Shown one piece after another: positions 39,940-52,686 of a stretch of DNA of 64,000 nt. Under the pieces are notes generated by a model. That model had not been told where the DNA came from. It was given only the letters and a program-made list of their open reading frames with translations, and searched no databases. Within the stretch, counting starts at the first letter, position 1. Every line of letters starts with the position of its first letter. Position numbers and translations under genes: made by a program. Source of the stretch: Misgurnus anguillicaudatus (lineage: Eukaryota; Chordata; Actinopteri; Cypriniformes; Cobitidae); the NCBI RefSeq assembly GCF_027580225.2, contig NC_073356.2, forward strand, positions 13,113,001-13,177,000. The letters run 5' to 3'.

Positions 39940-40055
39940 CATTTACATGTATGTATTTGGCAGACACTTTTATTTGAAGTGTGTGTGTGTTCTCTGGGAA
40001 TCAAACCTGTGACCTTTGCACTGCTAACACCACGTTGAGCTACATGAACATTACA
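39940..40055 (+). repeat. Dispersed repeat with tRNA-like part, second copy
   Basis: GTATTTGGCAGACACTTTTA and AATCAAACCTGTGACCTTTG, then CACTGCTAACACCACG and GAGCTACATGAAC, parallel the copy at 29945-30075. The final part resembles a tRNA complement, but no cloverleaf with an anticodon arm is intact. Confidence 0.55.
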
Positions 40056-41012
40056 TAGCCGTGTGTAGGTCTTTACTAACATTTTTTTTCTATTTTAAGC
40101 TGCAAAGCCTGTTCAGGCCGGTGGAGATTCACTGATTTGCCGGTTGATTCATTTTGACACCCTTCCTGTCATTTCCTATCTCTGCCACTGTGATTCTTTG
40201 CTCTCCCCTCACCAGAGACTTACGTAAGACCGCTGCTTCACGCTGTATCCTAACTAGTCATGACAAGTTATGTCTCTGTCCACACCAAAAGCAAAAATGC
40301 TGCAAGATGGCAAGATCATATTTTGTGATTAATATACCGCTATGTGAAGCAGGAGTGGAGATGGGGTTTTTGTGTGGCTGGGGTAATGCAATAAATCAAT
40401 GTCACTTAATTGCAAAAGTATAACTTAGCAAAAAATAAAGTAGTCAAGCACATTTGCGATGCTGTCTGTGAAATCCAGTGTAAATATTTGTGTTATTTGT
40501 TCATATCTGTTTATGAGATTTGGAGCATCGAAGTTTGATTTCATTTGATTTTAATTTTTGATATAACTAAAATCAGTCCGTATAAAAAGATATCAAGGTT
40601 GTATTTTCACACAATGTTCTTTACATCATATAGGATGATTGTACACTGTAAAAAGTAATTAAGCACCTAAAAAAAATTCAACTTAAATTTTGTCACTTTT
40701 AAGTCACTTAACTCATTCCCCGCCAGGCTTTTTTTGAAAAGTTGCATTTTTTGTGATGTTCACAAAATGCCTTCCAGGAAAATTTTCTTCTAAAAATATG
40801 TAAACATAAATATATCAAATGAAAGAACAGACCATCTGCTTTTAAACAAACAATAAACAAACAAAAAAATTGGGAAAAAAATGTTTCATCCTATCTATAT
40901 TTTTTATCTGCTTATAAACTCTTAAATATGGGTATTTTTCTTCAAAAATAAAAATATTTTAGCAAAAAGCTTAAATAATTGCATTTTTGTGAAGGAATTT
41001 TGTTAGAGATCA

Positions 41013-41416
41013 GGGGCCTCATTTATAAAATGCTGCGTAGAAATCATCCTTACCAAAACCGAACTTACGCACAGAAAATGCGCGTACCCCTTTCTTAGAT
41101 GTGACATTTATAAATCGCAAATGATCTTGAACTTGTACGCAGCTTTAAACAATGCCTAATTAATGTCATGGACATATAAAAGAGCGCTTGTTAATGTTTA
41201 AACCCAATTTCGAGCAGCAAGAATGGCTTATATTGCCAAAAACCTGCAGTAATCGGACAAGCAAAAGTGCGTACGTCTGCGCAGACCCTGACGTGGCGCC
41301 AAGCACTTTTCCACGTCAAAGACAGGTTTTATAAATATGGACTTTGCCATGAATTTGTGCGTACGCACACTTTACGATCAAATCTGTGCGTACGCACGCT
41401 TTATAAATGAGGCCTC
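41013..41416. mobile_element. TIR element GGGCCTCATTTATAAA, about 400 bp
   Basis: The left end GGGCCTCATTTATAAA and right end TTTATAAATGAGGCC are inverted repeats. Subterminal GTGCGTACGCAC palindromes recur on the right. This terminal pattern is common in teleost genomes. No coding capacity is present. Confidence 0.85.
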
Positions 41417-41507
41417 ATATTCAGAACGATTTTCAAAACATACACAGAGTTAAAAATTAGTAAATAATTTTTTTGCTTCAGTTTTTTATATATTGGGTAT
41501 TCTAGTG

Positions 41508-41720
41508 CAGTGTTTCCCAACCCTGGTCCTCGGGCACCCCCTCCCAGAAAGTTTTAGATGTCTCCTTATTTAACACACTTGATTTAACTCATCAGCTCGT
41601 TAGGGACACATGTTTACCATTTTAGAAGGAGGCTGATGAGTCGAATCAGGTGTTTTAAATAAGGAGACATCTAAAACTTTCTGGGAGGGGGTGCCCGAGG
41701 ACCAGGGTTGGGAAACACTG
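41508..41720. mobile_element. Near-perfect palindromic hAT MITE, 213 bp
   Basis: The arms CAGTGTTTCCCAACCCTGGT and ACCAGGGTTGGGAAACACTG are exact reverse complements, and pairing continues for about 90 bp on each side. TTCTAGTG flanks both sides (41500-41507 and 41721-41728). Confidence 0.95.
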
Positions 41721-41996
41721 TTCTAGTGGATAATCGCAGTATTACAGATTAAAAACTCATCAGGAACACGTTTTTTTAATGCAAATGTTTTCCCTTATTT
41801 GACGAGATAACTCGTCAATGGCAGGGATAGAGTTAAAAGATTAGTTGGTTCAACTTAAAAAAGTAAGTTACCTGTTTGCTTTAAAATTTTGAGTAAATTC
41901 AACTTAAAAACATATGAGTTACCTCAAAACAAATGTTGTGTAAAATAAAAATGTTGTGTAAACGAATATTTGTAAGTTAAATAAACTCAAAATTTT

Positions 41997-42510
41997 AAAG
42001 GGCACCTAGTGTACACAATCCACTTTTACAAGGTGTTTGGGCATAAATGTGTGTTGGCAGTGTGTGAACACAACCACCCTACAATGAAAAAAATCTATTC
42101 ACCCCTTCTTTTTAATCTATTAAACCAAAGCAGTCTCATTAGACATGCTGTTTTGATTCTCTTAGCAATGTGATGTCACACTGCTAAAGCCCCGCCCACG
42201 GCCGCTGGTCTTGTATTACCATAGATTCTGCCTTCAGTGAGTTGAACGTTGTCTGCTATTTTTTCTGTGCTTTTTTTGTGAAATCAGATCTATTTTAACC
42301 AAAGCATCTATTTTGGTAAGGGAGAGAAGAGCAATAGCTTATTTGCATTTAAAGATACACACACAAAACGTTTTTGCTCCCACCCAAATAGGGGCATTTT
42401 GTGCATGCTATAATAAATGATCTGTGGGGTATTTTAAGGTTGAGACTTCACTGGACACACCTGAGACTATATTACATCTTGTAAAAATTGACATAATATG
42501 TGCCCTTTAA
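41997..42510. mobile_element. Repeat element AAAGGGCACCTAGTG ... GTGCCCTTTAA
   Basis: Short inverted ends (AAAGGGCAC against GTGCCCTTT) enclose about 500 bp including GTGATGTCACACTGCTAAAG and CCCGCCCACG. On both sides are stretches with AACTTA/TAAGTT motifs from another degenerate repeat (40640-41990). No gene is seen. Confidence 0.65.
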
Positions 42511-43268
42511 AGCAAACAGGTAAACTTACTTTTTTAAGTGGGTTTTAACAGACCGGGTCACATATATTGCATTTTGGGAGCCTGAGGTGTCTGGAGTGAT
42601 GATTTAGGATGTTTTAGGATGACAGATTGTGGATGTCTGTTGCATCCTTTACAACCAAGTACTCAAAACTTTTGCATTTTTCAATGTAAAGGCTACCCTA
42701 TATGTAAGTATACCCTAGTTTTTCAAAACTTTTTCTTCAATGAGCATAAACATGTTAATTTGCTGAAGTGACAAAGAATATGGAGTCATAAAATCAGAGA
42801 TCTTCGAAATCAGAATTTTACTACCAGGTGTACCCAGTAATAGATCGCACCTGGCCAGTTGGCACCATCACCTGAAATGGTATCACTGGGACTTAACTGC
42901 TAAAACAATGCACATGGTGCTTACTAATAAACAACTATCAGCGGGTGCATTTCATTCTGAGTGAATTCCCATCTCAGTGTGATGTGACAGAAATAGAAAC
43001 GGAGCTGCTAATGAAACGTGTTGTTGCTCGATGCAGTTGCAGCTGGTTAATGGGCGTTCACACAGACAGCGTGTTGTAGTGACTGAAAGTCATTCATTTA
43101 TAATAATAGCTGGTGATTTGAGGTGATGTGATCAATGATGATGCAACAAAGTTGGACAGAGGTTACTGTACACAAATGTTTGCAGCGACATGAGATGTAT
43201 GTCTTGATGCCTTATGCCTTATAGTGTTTCCCATAAAAGAAAGCAAGTCAGGACACAAAAATATGTAT

Positions 43269-43274
43269 TTTATT
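43269..43274 (-). terminator. tmem268 polyadenylation signal
   Basis: TTTATT on the plus strand is AATAAA on the minus strand, about 120 bases after the tmem268 stop codon. Its spacing fits a short 3' UTR. Confidence 0.65.
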
Positions 43275-43394
43275 AGACAAATAAAAACAAATTTCAAGAG
43301 CAGCAAAAACAGTCTGTGATTATATTGTTATAGCTGACAACAAACCGTCGTTCCACAGAATCAGATGAATAATACTTGGATTGTCATGTTTCAT

Positions 43395-46300
43395 CTACTG
43401 CAGGACTTTTAATGCTACATACTCACAAAGACACAGAGAAGAAGTGGAATGATTTTTCCCTGCGCCCAAAGGCCGATGTGAAGGCGTAGGAAGCTCGTTT
43501 GATACTAGTAGTCGGACATAAAGTGCACTGTAGGACATCAGAAGCTGGCGGGCCATATCCTGAAAAATATTTACAGGTTGTACTTAAATGAATTTGAATG
43601 GTTTTGGTGTATGAATCAGTTGAGTCGGTAACGGGTGACATATGAGGATTAAAATTACTCAACAATGATTCCTGTAAAGTGCTGAAACTATAACTATACT
43701 ATATAGCAAAACATTTATAGGTTGATTAATTTACATGAAAAAATATGCAAACACTGTGGCTCTGAATCACTGACATTAGTTTAAAGGAATATTCCATTTT
43801 CTTAAAAGAAAAATCCAGATAATTTACTCACTACCATGTCATCCAAAATGTTGATGTCTTTCTTTGTTCAGTCGAGAAGAAATTGTTTTTTGAAACATTG
43901 CAGGATTTTTCTCATTTTAATGGACTTTAATAGAACCCAACATTTAATACTTAACTCAACACTTAACAGTTTTTTTCAACAGAGTTTCAAAGAACTATAA
44001 ACGATCCCAAACGAGGCATAAGGGTCTTATCTAGCGAAACAATTGTCATTATTGACAAGAAAAAAATAATAAAAATATGCTCTTTTGAACCACAGCTTTT
44101 CGTCTAGGTCCGGTCCAGCGCGACCTAACGTAAATGCGTGGTGACGTAGGGAGGTCACGTGTTACATATATAAAACGCACATTTGCGGACCATTTTAAAC
44201 AATAAATTGACACAAAGACATTAATTAGTATCAGTTAACACACAACAAAGTAGGAACGGTCCTCTTTCAACACACATGTAAACACTGGGGCGGAGTTTCG
44301 CGTTCGTCCTCTGTGACCTCTTGACGTCATGACGTATTGCGTGGGGTCAGCTGGCGCATCACGACTGGATCTACATGACGAGAAGTTGTGCTTTAAAAGT
44401 GTATATTTGTTATTTTTCTTGTTTTGCTAGATAAGACCCTTATGCCTCGTTTGGGATCGTTTATAGTTCTTTGAAACTTCCGTTGAAAAAAACTGTTAAG
44501 TGTTGAATTAAGTGTTAAATGTTGGTGTCTCTTAAAGTCCATTAAAATGAGAAAAATCCTGCAATGTTTTCCTCAAAAAACATAATTTCTTCTCGACTGA
44601 ACAAAGAAAGACATCAACATTTTGGATAACATGGTGGTGAGTAAATTATCTGGATTTTTCTTTTAAGAAAATTGACTATTCCTTTAAGGCAAGACTACCT
44701 AGCCAAACATTTAGTTACATATAATTCAATATATAACGCAAAATTTTAAAGGCACAATATGCAAGATTTTTACCACTTGAGGTCGCTATTTCACAATAAC
44801 ACAATAAAAAGGCGAAGCTTAATGACGTTATGAAGGAGAGCTGTCCTTCACCATCTAGTGACGTATGATATTCACTAATCTTGTTCATGGACAAGGTAAT
44901 GAATGAATGTTTTTATCTGTACATTTGATCATGTTATTTGCGGAAACCCCCAGCAAGTATATAAGAACACTGACCAATTTATTGTTGTTTTTACCTGAGG
45001 TCTAAGGGTGGTGTCAGGCATCAAAGTGAAGTTTTTTGTAAGTTTAGAGTCTTCTCTTTGACTTCTTGATGCGTTCGGCTCGGTTCTATCTGCCAGCAGG
45101 GGGCGCTCTTCTTCAGGAACCTCATCCTCCTCCTGTAATCCAGCTTCAGGATCCAGGGTCTTGACCTCGGTCACCAGAACTAGGTGTGACATTCTTTTCT
45201 TGAGTTTGTTCTGTGGAGTAAAATGGGAACTTTGTGACATTTTGTAATCATTTCCTTTTACTTTAAGTTGTTCAAAACAGATCAGGGACTGTAGGAAGTG
45301 GTTTAACATTTAGAAGTTTGATTTAGGGAAATACTTCACAAACAAATTAAAATTGTAGCCTATTTATTCACTATTATTTGGTAACTCTCACTAGAAATTA
45401 TCCAATGCTGGGTTGTTTTAACCCAGGTGCTGGGTTATTACAACCCATGGTTGGGTGACAACAACCCAACATTGATTAATTTTTAACCCAGCGGTGTATT
45501 CTGTCCTATATATGGGTTAAAAACAACCCAGGAAGTCTTTTTCCATATACTCAAAGTGAATAGGGACTTTCACAAACTGAAAAAAACTGTAATGAGAACA
45601 GAGTCATTATTTATAATCACTGTATAAAAAGCACTCTGTATGTTTTGCAATATATTTTCGGGTCCATGCAGGAAACACATTTAGAAATTGATGAGTAAAT
45701 GTTGAGTGACCCATTCCTTTAAACTACTGTATAACAGTCAATTGTGCTATTTTGAATTTTATTTGATTTATTGGACAAAATGTGACAAATTTGTCAAGGA
45801 TAACACAATAAAGTTAATAAAATAATACATAGTTCAAATATCTTAAAAACGTAATATATATCTATAAATAAATTTAAATGTAATTTCGTTATTTGGTGTA
45901 CCACTGTACACTGTCAGATAAAGGTACAGAAGCTGTCACTGGGATGGTAATCTATGAAAAGATCCTAATGTACCATTTAGGTTAGGGGTGCACCGATATA
46001 TCGGCCAATGATGCTTGCTATGCTTCTCAATGAATTACGGTGAAGTGCCGCTACATACAAAAGCTAGAGGGCGCTCTCGTGCAGAAACTCAATATGCGCT
46101 GCAGACAAAGAAACATTCACACGCAGCTATGATCATAGATATGTATAAAGGCTAGATGTTTCACCCGCGCTGCTGGCCAATTGAGTGGAACGTGTGCATT
46201 TGGCGGCCATCTTACCACAGGGCGCTCGCTCACTCGTAGCATTAAGTTTAATGGTGCAGGTACATTTAAATGACAGTGTGGTTTGTTATAAACGTCAAAG

Positions 46301-49300
46301 ATGTACCTATGACACTGCATACTTAAACAAAAAAAAATGTCATGAAACATGTTAAAGCATCAATAGCCACGTTAATAACGTTTGTAAGAAACCAAACCGT
46401 TTGAAAATTGGTAGAAAATTGAGCAAGTTATGGTCATTTAAAAGTACCTGCACCATTAAAACTCAATCCTACGAGTGAGGGAGCTGCCTGAGATAAGATG
46501 GCCACAAGGTGATAACGTTAGAGACTCCGCCATAACACATCTAGCCTTTATACATATCTATGGCTATGACACGCAGCTCCAGGAAATGGCGTAAGGATAT
46601 ATTTATATTGCTGTTCTTCAAACCTTTTCAGGTATTTTCATGATAATAAAGAATATGTTTAATGATTATGTTTGACGAGTGTTGCTTTTTCAAATGCATG
46701 TTATAAAGGAGTCAAACTAACAGTGATATCAGATTGATCAGGACTTACTAATCAAAAGCCGTAGTACATGAAATAGCTGTGAATAATATCGGCTGTGCGA
46801 TTCAGAATAGTTATTGGCCACGTATTGTAAGTGAATATTGGCATATATATATTTATAGATATGTACCTTTGCCAATATGTATGAGGTACCAGAATATGCA
46901 CTCTTAGATATGTAAATGTACTTTTTAAACCCAATGACAGCTTCTGTACCTTTCTTTCTGAGAGTGCACTCACTGTATATGGAGTACAAAACATTTGTTA
47001 GTATTGATTGTTTTCAAACTCCAGCTATCAGTAGAGCCATCAACATTAGTATAAATCAATGAACAAAGTCAAGCAAACCTGTACTTGATCTCTCCCAAAA
47101 CTCGTGTCCAGGGCTTCAGTTAGAGATCTCAGACATGGGGACAGGTCCCAGTATAAACAGAAGAGCTGGAGATAAAGCAGAATTTGAAGTTAATGAGTAT
47201 AAACAAGACTGCTTTAATGCAAGATTAACTGTTATTAGCATTATCAGTTTCATCAAATGTAAAACAACAGGAAGAGATTTGAAGCGAATGAGGATGTGAA
47301 ACCCAGTTATCTGATAAAGGAGTGAAAGAGCATGACTGCATGACTCATTATGACCTGTCAATCATCACCAATTATTTTACAATCTCTCTTTTACCAGTTT
47401 ATTTATGCGATGATTAATGAAAATATTTGTGTAGTTGACACTTCAACCCCTAATGTTTAAACCAAATCTCCGTCCTTGCTGTCTGTAGTGACTATATTGG
47501 ACACGACATTTCAAAAGCACAGCAGCACAAAAGTCAAGTCAGTGAGAAGTCATGAAAATATACATTTAAATGTTGGTGCAGGAACATTTGACTAACATTA
47601 CAGATGAAACCAGTAGAAAATAAAGTTATTTAAATATAAGGTGCAATTACTTGCAGTTGTCCTCTGCATTTATGCATCCAGTCACCCACTCCCAACAGCA
47701 GCTTGTGTCGAACCATCCTCTCGTTTACTGCCACCAATCGTACATCTGTGTTCATGTTTATCTGAAATATTGACACAAACATACATGAACCGTCAGCTTT
47801 GTTACCAGGGAACACAAGGTTACTTTAAGGAAACGCTGGTTTTCATAGAAAAGTCCCAACCGGGTCATGAGTTGCATGTGGTGAGTAAGACTTCTGTCTT
47901 ATGTTGGAAATAGGCCCGTAAGTGCGTATTATAAAATGACACAAACATGTAGTGAATTTTAAGTTATCCAGTCACTGTTAGGGCTGTCACGATTATAAAA
48001 TTAGGCTGACTGCTAATCGGTAATTGTGACGGTTATGGCGATTAATTGCCTGTTTATTGCTTTGACATTTAAGTCTCATAAATTTTTTGTTTATGAAATA
48101 GTTTTCACAGATTGTTGTGATTATTTAAAATAAATCTTTTGCAAGGTTTTTCTGGCAGTAAATATTTATACACATAACACATTTTTAAAAGTAATCTGAT
48201 ACTGTCTCATTTATACAGGCGCTGCAGCTCCCCCTTGTGTTTTTTAGAGAGATGTACAATCATCGCGGTGATCTGAAATCATTGCGATGAGGTCAAACAA
48301 TTGCGATGAGGCGATTATTTAATCATTGTGACAGCCCTAGTCAGTGTTGTATAAAGTGTTGACTCAGACTCCCGCATCTTGTGACGACTCCTTCCGAATT
48401 TTATAGTACATTATGGGAAAAAATCTGCAAAGCTGGTCTGTCTTTTATAAATCTGATAAAACTAAAGAATCTTCAGAGATATGAAGGATGTAATACTACT
48501 TTATAGGTACTCCAGATTAACATCAGATACGCAGAAACAGTTTGTGTTATTGACACTTAAAAATTGCCACTTTGTTTCTGTGAGCAAAATTGTGCCGTTT
48601 TTGGGTGTGTCCTATTAAATTCAAATGAGTTGATCTCTGCACTAAATGGCAGTGCCGTGGTTGGATAGTGCAGATTAAAAGGCGGTATTATCCCCTTCTG
48701 ACATCACAAAGTGAACCAAATTACAATGACCTATTTTTTCACATGCTTGCAGAGAATGGTTTAAGTAATTGGGTTGGGACCCAATTATAGCACTTAAACA
48801 TGAAAAAAGTCAGATTTTCATGATATGTTTCCTATAACACACAGTATATGACATAAAAATGACTTAAATGCTCAGGGTTTCCCAAACTGGGGTTGTGAAC
48901 CCCTACTGGTTCGTGAAAGAATTGCAGGGGGGTCATGAGTTGATGAAAAACATTTCATTAAATACTCACAATTAAATCATAAGATGCAAATAAATTATTT
49001 TAAAATAAAAAATGTACTCTTCATGTCATATGACCATTACACAACACTACAAAAAATGACAATAATAATAACAATTACTATGCAAAATACTACTGATAAG
49101 AACTTGGATGAAAATAAATAAATAAAGTTGAATATGCAAATGTGCTATTCCATTATTAAAATCTGATGGGGTAAATTCAACATCATCAGACTTTTGTGTC
49201 ATGTGACAGCCCACCTCTTTGTTGCTGTAGTGGAAGATGAGGATAATGGCGGTGGTGAGGATCACAGTCACCAGAGTAATAGACAGGCATAGCACCCAGA

Positions 49301-51477
49301 TGTCTGTAGTACTGTTCTCGATGTACATGTGAAGTGTTGAGTAAACCGCACACCACAGCACCATGTACAAAAACTGCAGTTGACAAAAAAAAACAAGCAA
49401 AACCTGATTGCTGGAAATACCTTCCTGGATATTTAACCCAGATTGAACTTACTGTAATTGTGCAAATCAATGCCAGGTGATCTAGAGCATGTCATGCATG
49501 TCAAGAATGTAATTGCCGAACTTACAACTTACTGTTTTGTTTTACATAAATTACACTCTACAAAAGCTGTCACTGGGGCGGTACCCTTTCAAAACGTACA
49601 CATTAGTACCTCAAAGGTATATATCTATACCTAAATGTTAAATATTAGGATCCTTTTACGAGGGTACCGTCCCAATGACAGCTTTTTTGGCATTTTTTGA
49701 ACCACTCGATATTAAAAGTTTAGCAGTATTTTTCTTACAGGTGCCAGGATGAGATTAAAACAGGATGAGTTGAAAAGCAAATATCTTCTGGCGGACGGGT
49801 GGTCCAGCGCTAGATGTAGTGGACTCTCAAAATCCTCTACTGGAACCTGAAACAGTATAAAAATCAACATTAATTTGCTAAAATGAAAATTTAGTTAATA
49901 TCTTCTTTACATTTCAAACCTGTATGACTCCATTTCTTTTAATTGAGATGTTTTGAAGGTGGTACACACTGTATATTTTCTATTAAATAAAAACAATGAC
50001 TAGGAGTTCAAGCTTTAGAAAGGACAAAAACACCATGAATTACTATTAAAGTAATCTATAGGATTTAAAGGTGCAGTGTAAATTTTAGCAGCATCTAGTG
50101 GTGAGGTTGCAAATTGAAACCAACAGCTCAGTTCACAGCTCAAACGCAAAGAGAAGCTACGGTAGCCGACACAGGACAAACATGTCATTGTTGGAGATAA
50201 CTTAATAAAAAAGTTTGTCCGTTAAGAGCTTCTGTAGAAACATGGCGGCACAAAATGGCGGCTTCCATGTAAGGGGACCCCCGGTGTATGTAAATAAAAA
50301 CGTCTCATTCTAGGGTAATAAACACATAACGGTTCATTATGAAAGGTCTTTATACACCACTGATAATATAGTTTTGTATATTATTTTGCATTTCTGTCAA
50401 GAGATCCTTCTAGAAATTACACACTGCACCTTTAAGCACTATATAGAAGTATAGGAACATAAATCAAGCTATTCAAATAAACTGGTCTCATCCACCAAAG
50501 GTTTTAAATCTTTGCACTTGCATATTTTAACATGGCACGTCTGACATTGCACATTTATGAGACGTCCTAACCAAATGGCATTTGGTATTATTGACATCGA
50601 ACCTGCGTGTTTCATAATGGAAATAAAGTTATACTGGTTTGAATTGACCTGAGGGTGAGTCAGTTACGATAACTGATATAAGGGTGAACTATTTAACCTT
50701 ACTGTTAAAGGAGTTCACTGAAAAATTTTAAAAGTCTGTCATCATTTACTCATCCTCAAAACCTGTATACATTTCTTTGTTCTGCTGAACACAAAGCAAG
50801 ACATTTTAGAAATCATATGTAACCAAGCAAATCTGGGGCACTATTGACTTCCATAGTAGGCAAGAATAAAACTATGGAAGTGAATGGTGCCCCAAATCTT
50901 TTTTTTTTTTAAATATCTTTCAGTGAAACAATGACATAATTCACAATTCATTTTTTCGGTGAACTATCCCTTTAACAAGGAAGCAGGGTGTAGCTTCGTG
51001 TAGAAATGTGTAAAAAGGTTGTTTATGATGGTAAAATTTTACAGGCCTGGAAGCGCTCTCTCTCCAACAGAGTCCTGCATTCTTCCAAGTCAAATGTGGG
51101 AAGCAACATAGAGGATGTGGATACAAATGCCACACATTGACCTGAAAATAAGAGATCAGGTGAGTTGAATATGACCAGTCAAATAGTCAAAAATCCATTC
51201 TGGTTGATCGTGTATAAAAGTTCAAATTTAAGCACAAAAAGTAAATTCATGAAAAGATGTAGATAAATATCTCGCAATGTTACCCTTGCAATGAGACTCT
51301 TGTATCATTACAGCACTGATATTCTGTGTGTTTTTTATTTCTGTTAGATGGTTTGTTGTGTGTACCGTTCATCCATGTGGGCGCTGTGCTGCTTTCTCCT
51401 GCTGTGGCTGAATGCCCTGTGGGGGATTCAACATCACCTCTTTCCTCTCCATTACATTGCACCTCCCTCCCCTCCAT
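43395..51477 (-). CDS. tmem268: Transmembrane protein 268 (C9orf91 family)
   Basis: This is a small membrane protein of poorly known function. Coding exons on the minus strand: 51477-51366, 51141-51047, 49846-49739, 49373-49215, 47761-47651, 47165-47079, 45210-44995 and 43559-43395 (stop 43397-43395). They sum to 1053 nt, about 350 residues; the human protein is 342. Similar blocks are FDLEECRTLLERERFQ|VPVE, ARRYLLFNS, two membrane segments (about 106-122 and 130-152), NTDVRLVAVNERMVRHKLLL, GVGDWMHKC, LFCLYWDLSPCLRSL, EEERPLL and DMARQLL...YVRLLVSNELP. The exon 2 donor is odd: phase requires splicing at CAG|GCCTGT (51047/51046), not at the GT four bases later. The ATG at 51477 is the first in its exon; an upstream exon is likely, perhaps near 54001-54130 where CAG|GTGAGA reads on the minus strand. 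Confidence 0.9.
43791..44688. mobile_element. 900-bp foldback element in tmem268 last intron
   Basis: The left end TTAAAGGAATATTCCATTTT and the right end AAAATTGACTATTCCTTTAA are inverted. Pairing continues through GTTCAGTCGAGAAGAAAT, ATTGCAGGATTTTTCTCATT and CATAAGGGTCTTATCTAGC for about 300 bp per arm. Outer arm sequence is shared with the foldback at 8788-9087. The centre is CpG-richer and no frame is evident. Confidence 0.9.
45395..45535. repeat. AACCCA/TGGGTT-rich palindromic repeat
   Basis: TGGGTTGTTTTAACCCA, TGGGTTATTACAACCCA and similar units recur several times over 140 bp, forming overlapping short hairpins in a tmem268 intron. Confidence 0.7.
46134..46562. mobile_element. hAT-type MITE, 429 bp, second family member
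   Basis: It has the same CATAGATATGTATAAAGGCT ends as the element at 3341-3706. The flanks GCTATGAT (46126-46133) and GCTATGAC (46563-46570) agree at 7 of 8 bases. The left flank belongs to another TAGGGGTGCACCGATATATC-type repeat starting near 45985, so this is a nested insertion. Confidence 0.9.
47979..48339. mobile_element. hAT-type MITE, TAGGGCTGTCACGATTA ends
   Basis: TAGGGCTGTCACGATTA on the left and TAATCATTGTGACAGCCCTA on the right. The flanks GTCACTGT (47971-47978) and GTCAGTGT (48340-48347) agree at 7 of 8 bases. The element is 361 bp, non-coding, in a tmem268 intron. Confidence 0.9.
48540..48835 (-). repeat. Dispersed repeat (GGGTCATAG...CCCAGTGCTTC family), minus copy
   Basis: Blocks such as TCTGCACTAAATGGCAGTGC, GTTGGATAGTGCAG and CTTAAACATGAAAAAAGTCA are the reverse complement of the better preserved element at 57662-58192. 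A related stretch flanks the THAP palindrome near 23330-23450. Confidence 0.75.
49560..49695. repeat. Dispersed repeat GCTGTCACTGGGGCGGTACC family
   Basis: AAGCTGTCACTGGGGCGGTA and GGGTACCGTCCCAATGACAG are inverted ends enclosing ACCTCAAAGGTATA. Shorter or degenerate relatives are at about 45905-45985, 46865-46960, 54520-54720 and 62130-62370. Confidence 0.7.
50075..50975 (+). repeat. Composite repeat block, copy 1
   Basis: Two elements follow one another: AGGTGCAGTGTAAATTTTAG ... ATTACACACTGCACCTTTAA (to about 50435), and a partly palindromic AAAGGAGTTCACTGAAAAAT ... GGTGAACTATCCCTTTAA (about 50708-50975). The same order and orientation recur at 52687-53374. It lies in a tmem268 intron. Confidence 0.75.
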
Positions 51478-52686
51478 GGAGACAGCCCGTGTCAGCGCCT
51501 GCTAGAAAACACGCACGCAACAAAATATTAGCAAACTCACTGCAACTGAATTGTAAGTTGCATATAAAAACACACGATTTGCCTTTTACAGTATCAAGCA
51601 GTTGTGACTGCTATGAGGATTGTCTTTTGCCTATTATTATGTAGTCGCTAGGCAGAGCCGTCCCTAGACGTTTGGGGGCCCTAAGCAAAATTTGGTCGGG
51701 GGGCCCCTTTGACCGTTTTAAGTGAGGCTTAAAGAAAAGCAATGACTACCTTATAGGTTGTCACTATAGGAAGTATTAGGTGGTTGCTAGCAGTGTTCGA
51801 ATTATGTGAAAGATTAAGAGGGGTCCCCTAGCTAAAAAAAAACACAGCGTGAGGTGCACTTGAGAGTTTACATTTATTTCAAACAGAAATCTTTTGGATT
51901 CGTTTATTGCAAAAATAGGACAAATAATGGACATTATCGCTTTGTGGAATTTTTAATTCATGAAATATTTTAACTTAAATAAAAACCAAGGGACCCCTCT
52001 AATTGCTCCAGCCCCTGTCAACTCGAGCCCTTTTGGTCCCTAGAAATTTCCCTTATCGGATCAGACTTATAGGATTTTGACCTGAAAAGGTGAAAATTAC
52101 AATAAGTCCAGCTATGAGTAATCGACCTCTAGCCAAAATAAAATTTAATTTGATTACATGTCGTTTTTGCCAAAATAAGTGGCGATATGTATGATATGTC
52201 ATCATGTAAGCAAAGACAACAGTGATGACGTGGTGTTTGGTTTCTTTTTTTTTTCATTTATTTTTGGGCTGTGGTTAGATGTCTATTTAATTTTCAGACT
52301 GCCTTGTTTAAGCCTAGATGTCTCGGCTGCGTTTGGACGACTATTAGACGTCTTTTAAAAGTAAAATTGCTTGCTGTGAATGTCTAGCTTGTAATGCACT
52401 GCACGTCACTTTGGGAAAAAAAGCCAAATGCGAAATGAAACAAAGATAATGCTAAAGGTTACATAAAATATCAAGCTTTGTAAAATACATCCAAATATAA
52501 ACTTGATATGTCACTGCGTAGTTTAAGCAGCAAGATGGTGTTGATTCCTTTATTGCACAACGCAGAGATCACCATTAGCATTAAAGATGCTTTAAGCATA
52601 TGCATTGCTAACTAATGCTGCCTAGGGTAGGATTCATGCAAACAAAAGCAGTTTAGGTTTGTGTACTTTTTTAACCGTACTGTTAA

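Larger units (their letters stand above)
31447..43394. other. Gene-poor 12-kb interval between prrt1 and tmem268
   Basis: I find no exon of a recognisable gene on either strand. The proximal part must hold the prrt1 3' UTR; a candidate AATAAA is at 33408-33413. The rest is mostly short non-autonomous transposons, listed separately. The stretches 33890-35100 and 38400-39940 are AT-rich without a structure I could name. Confidence 0.6.
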
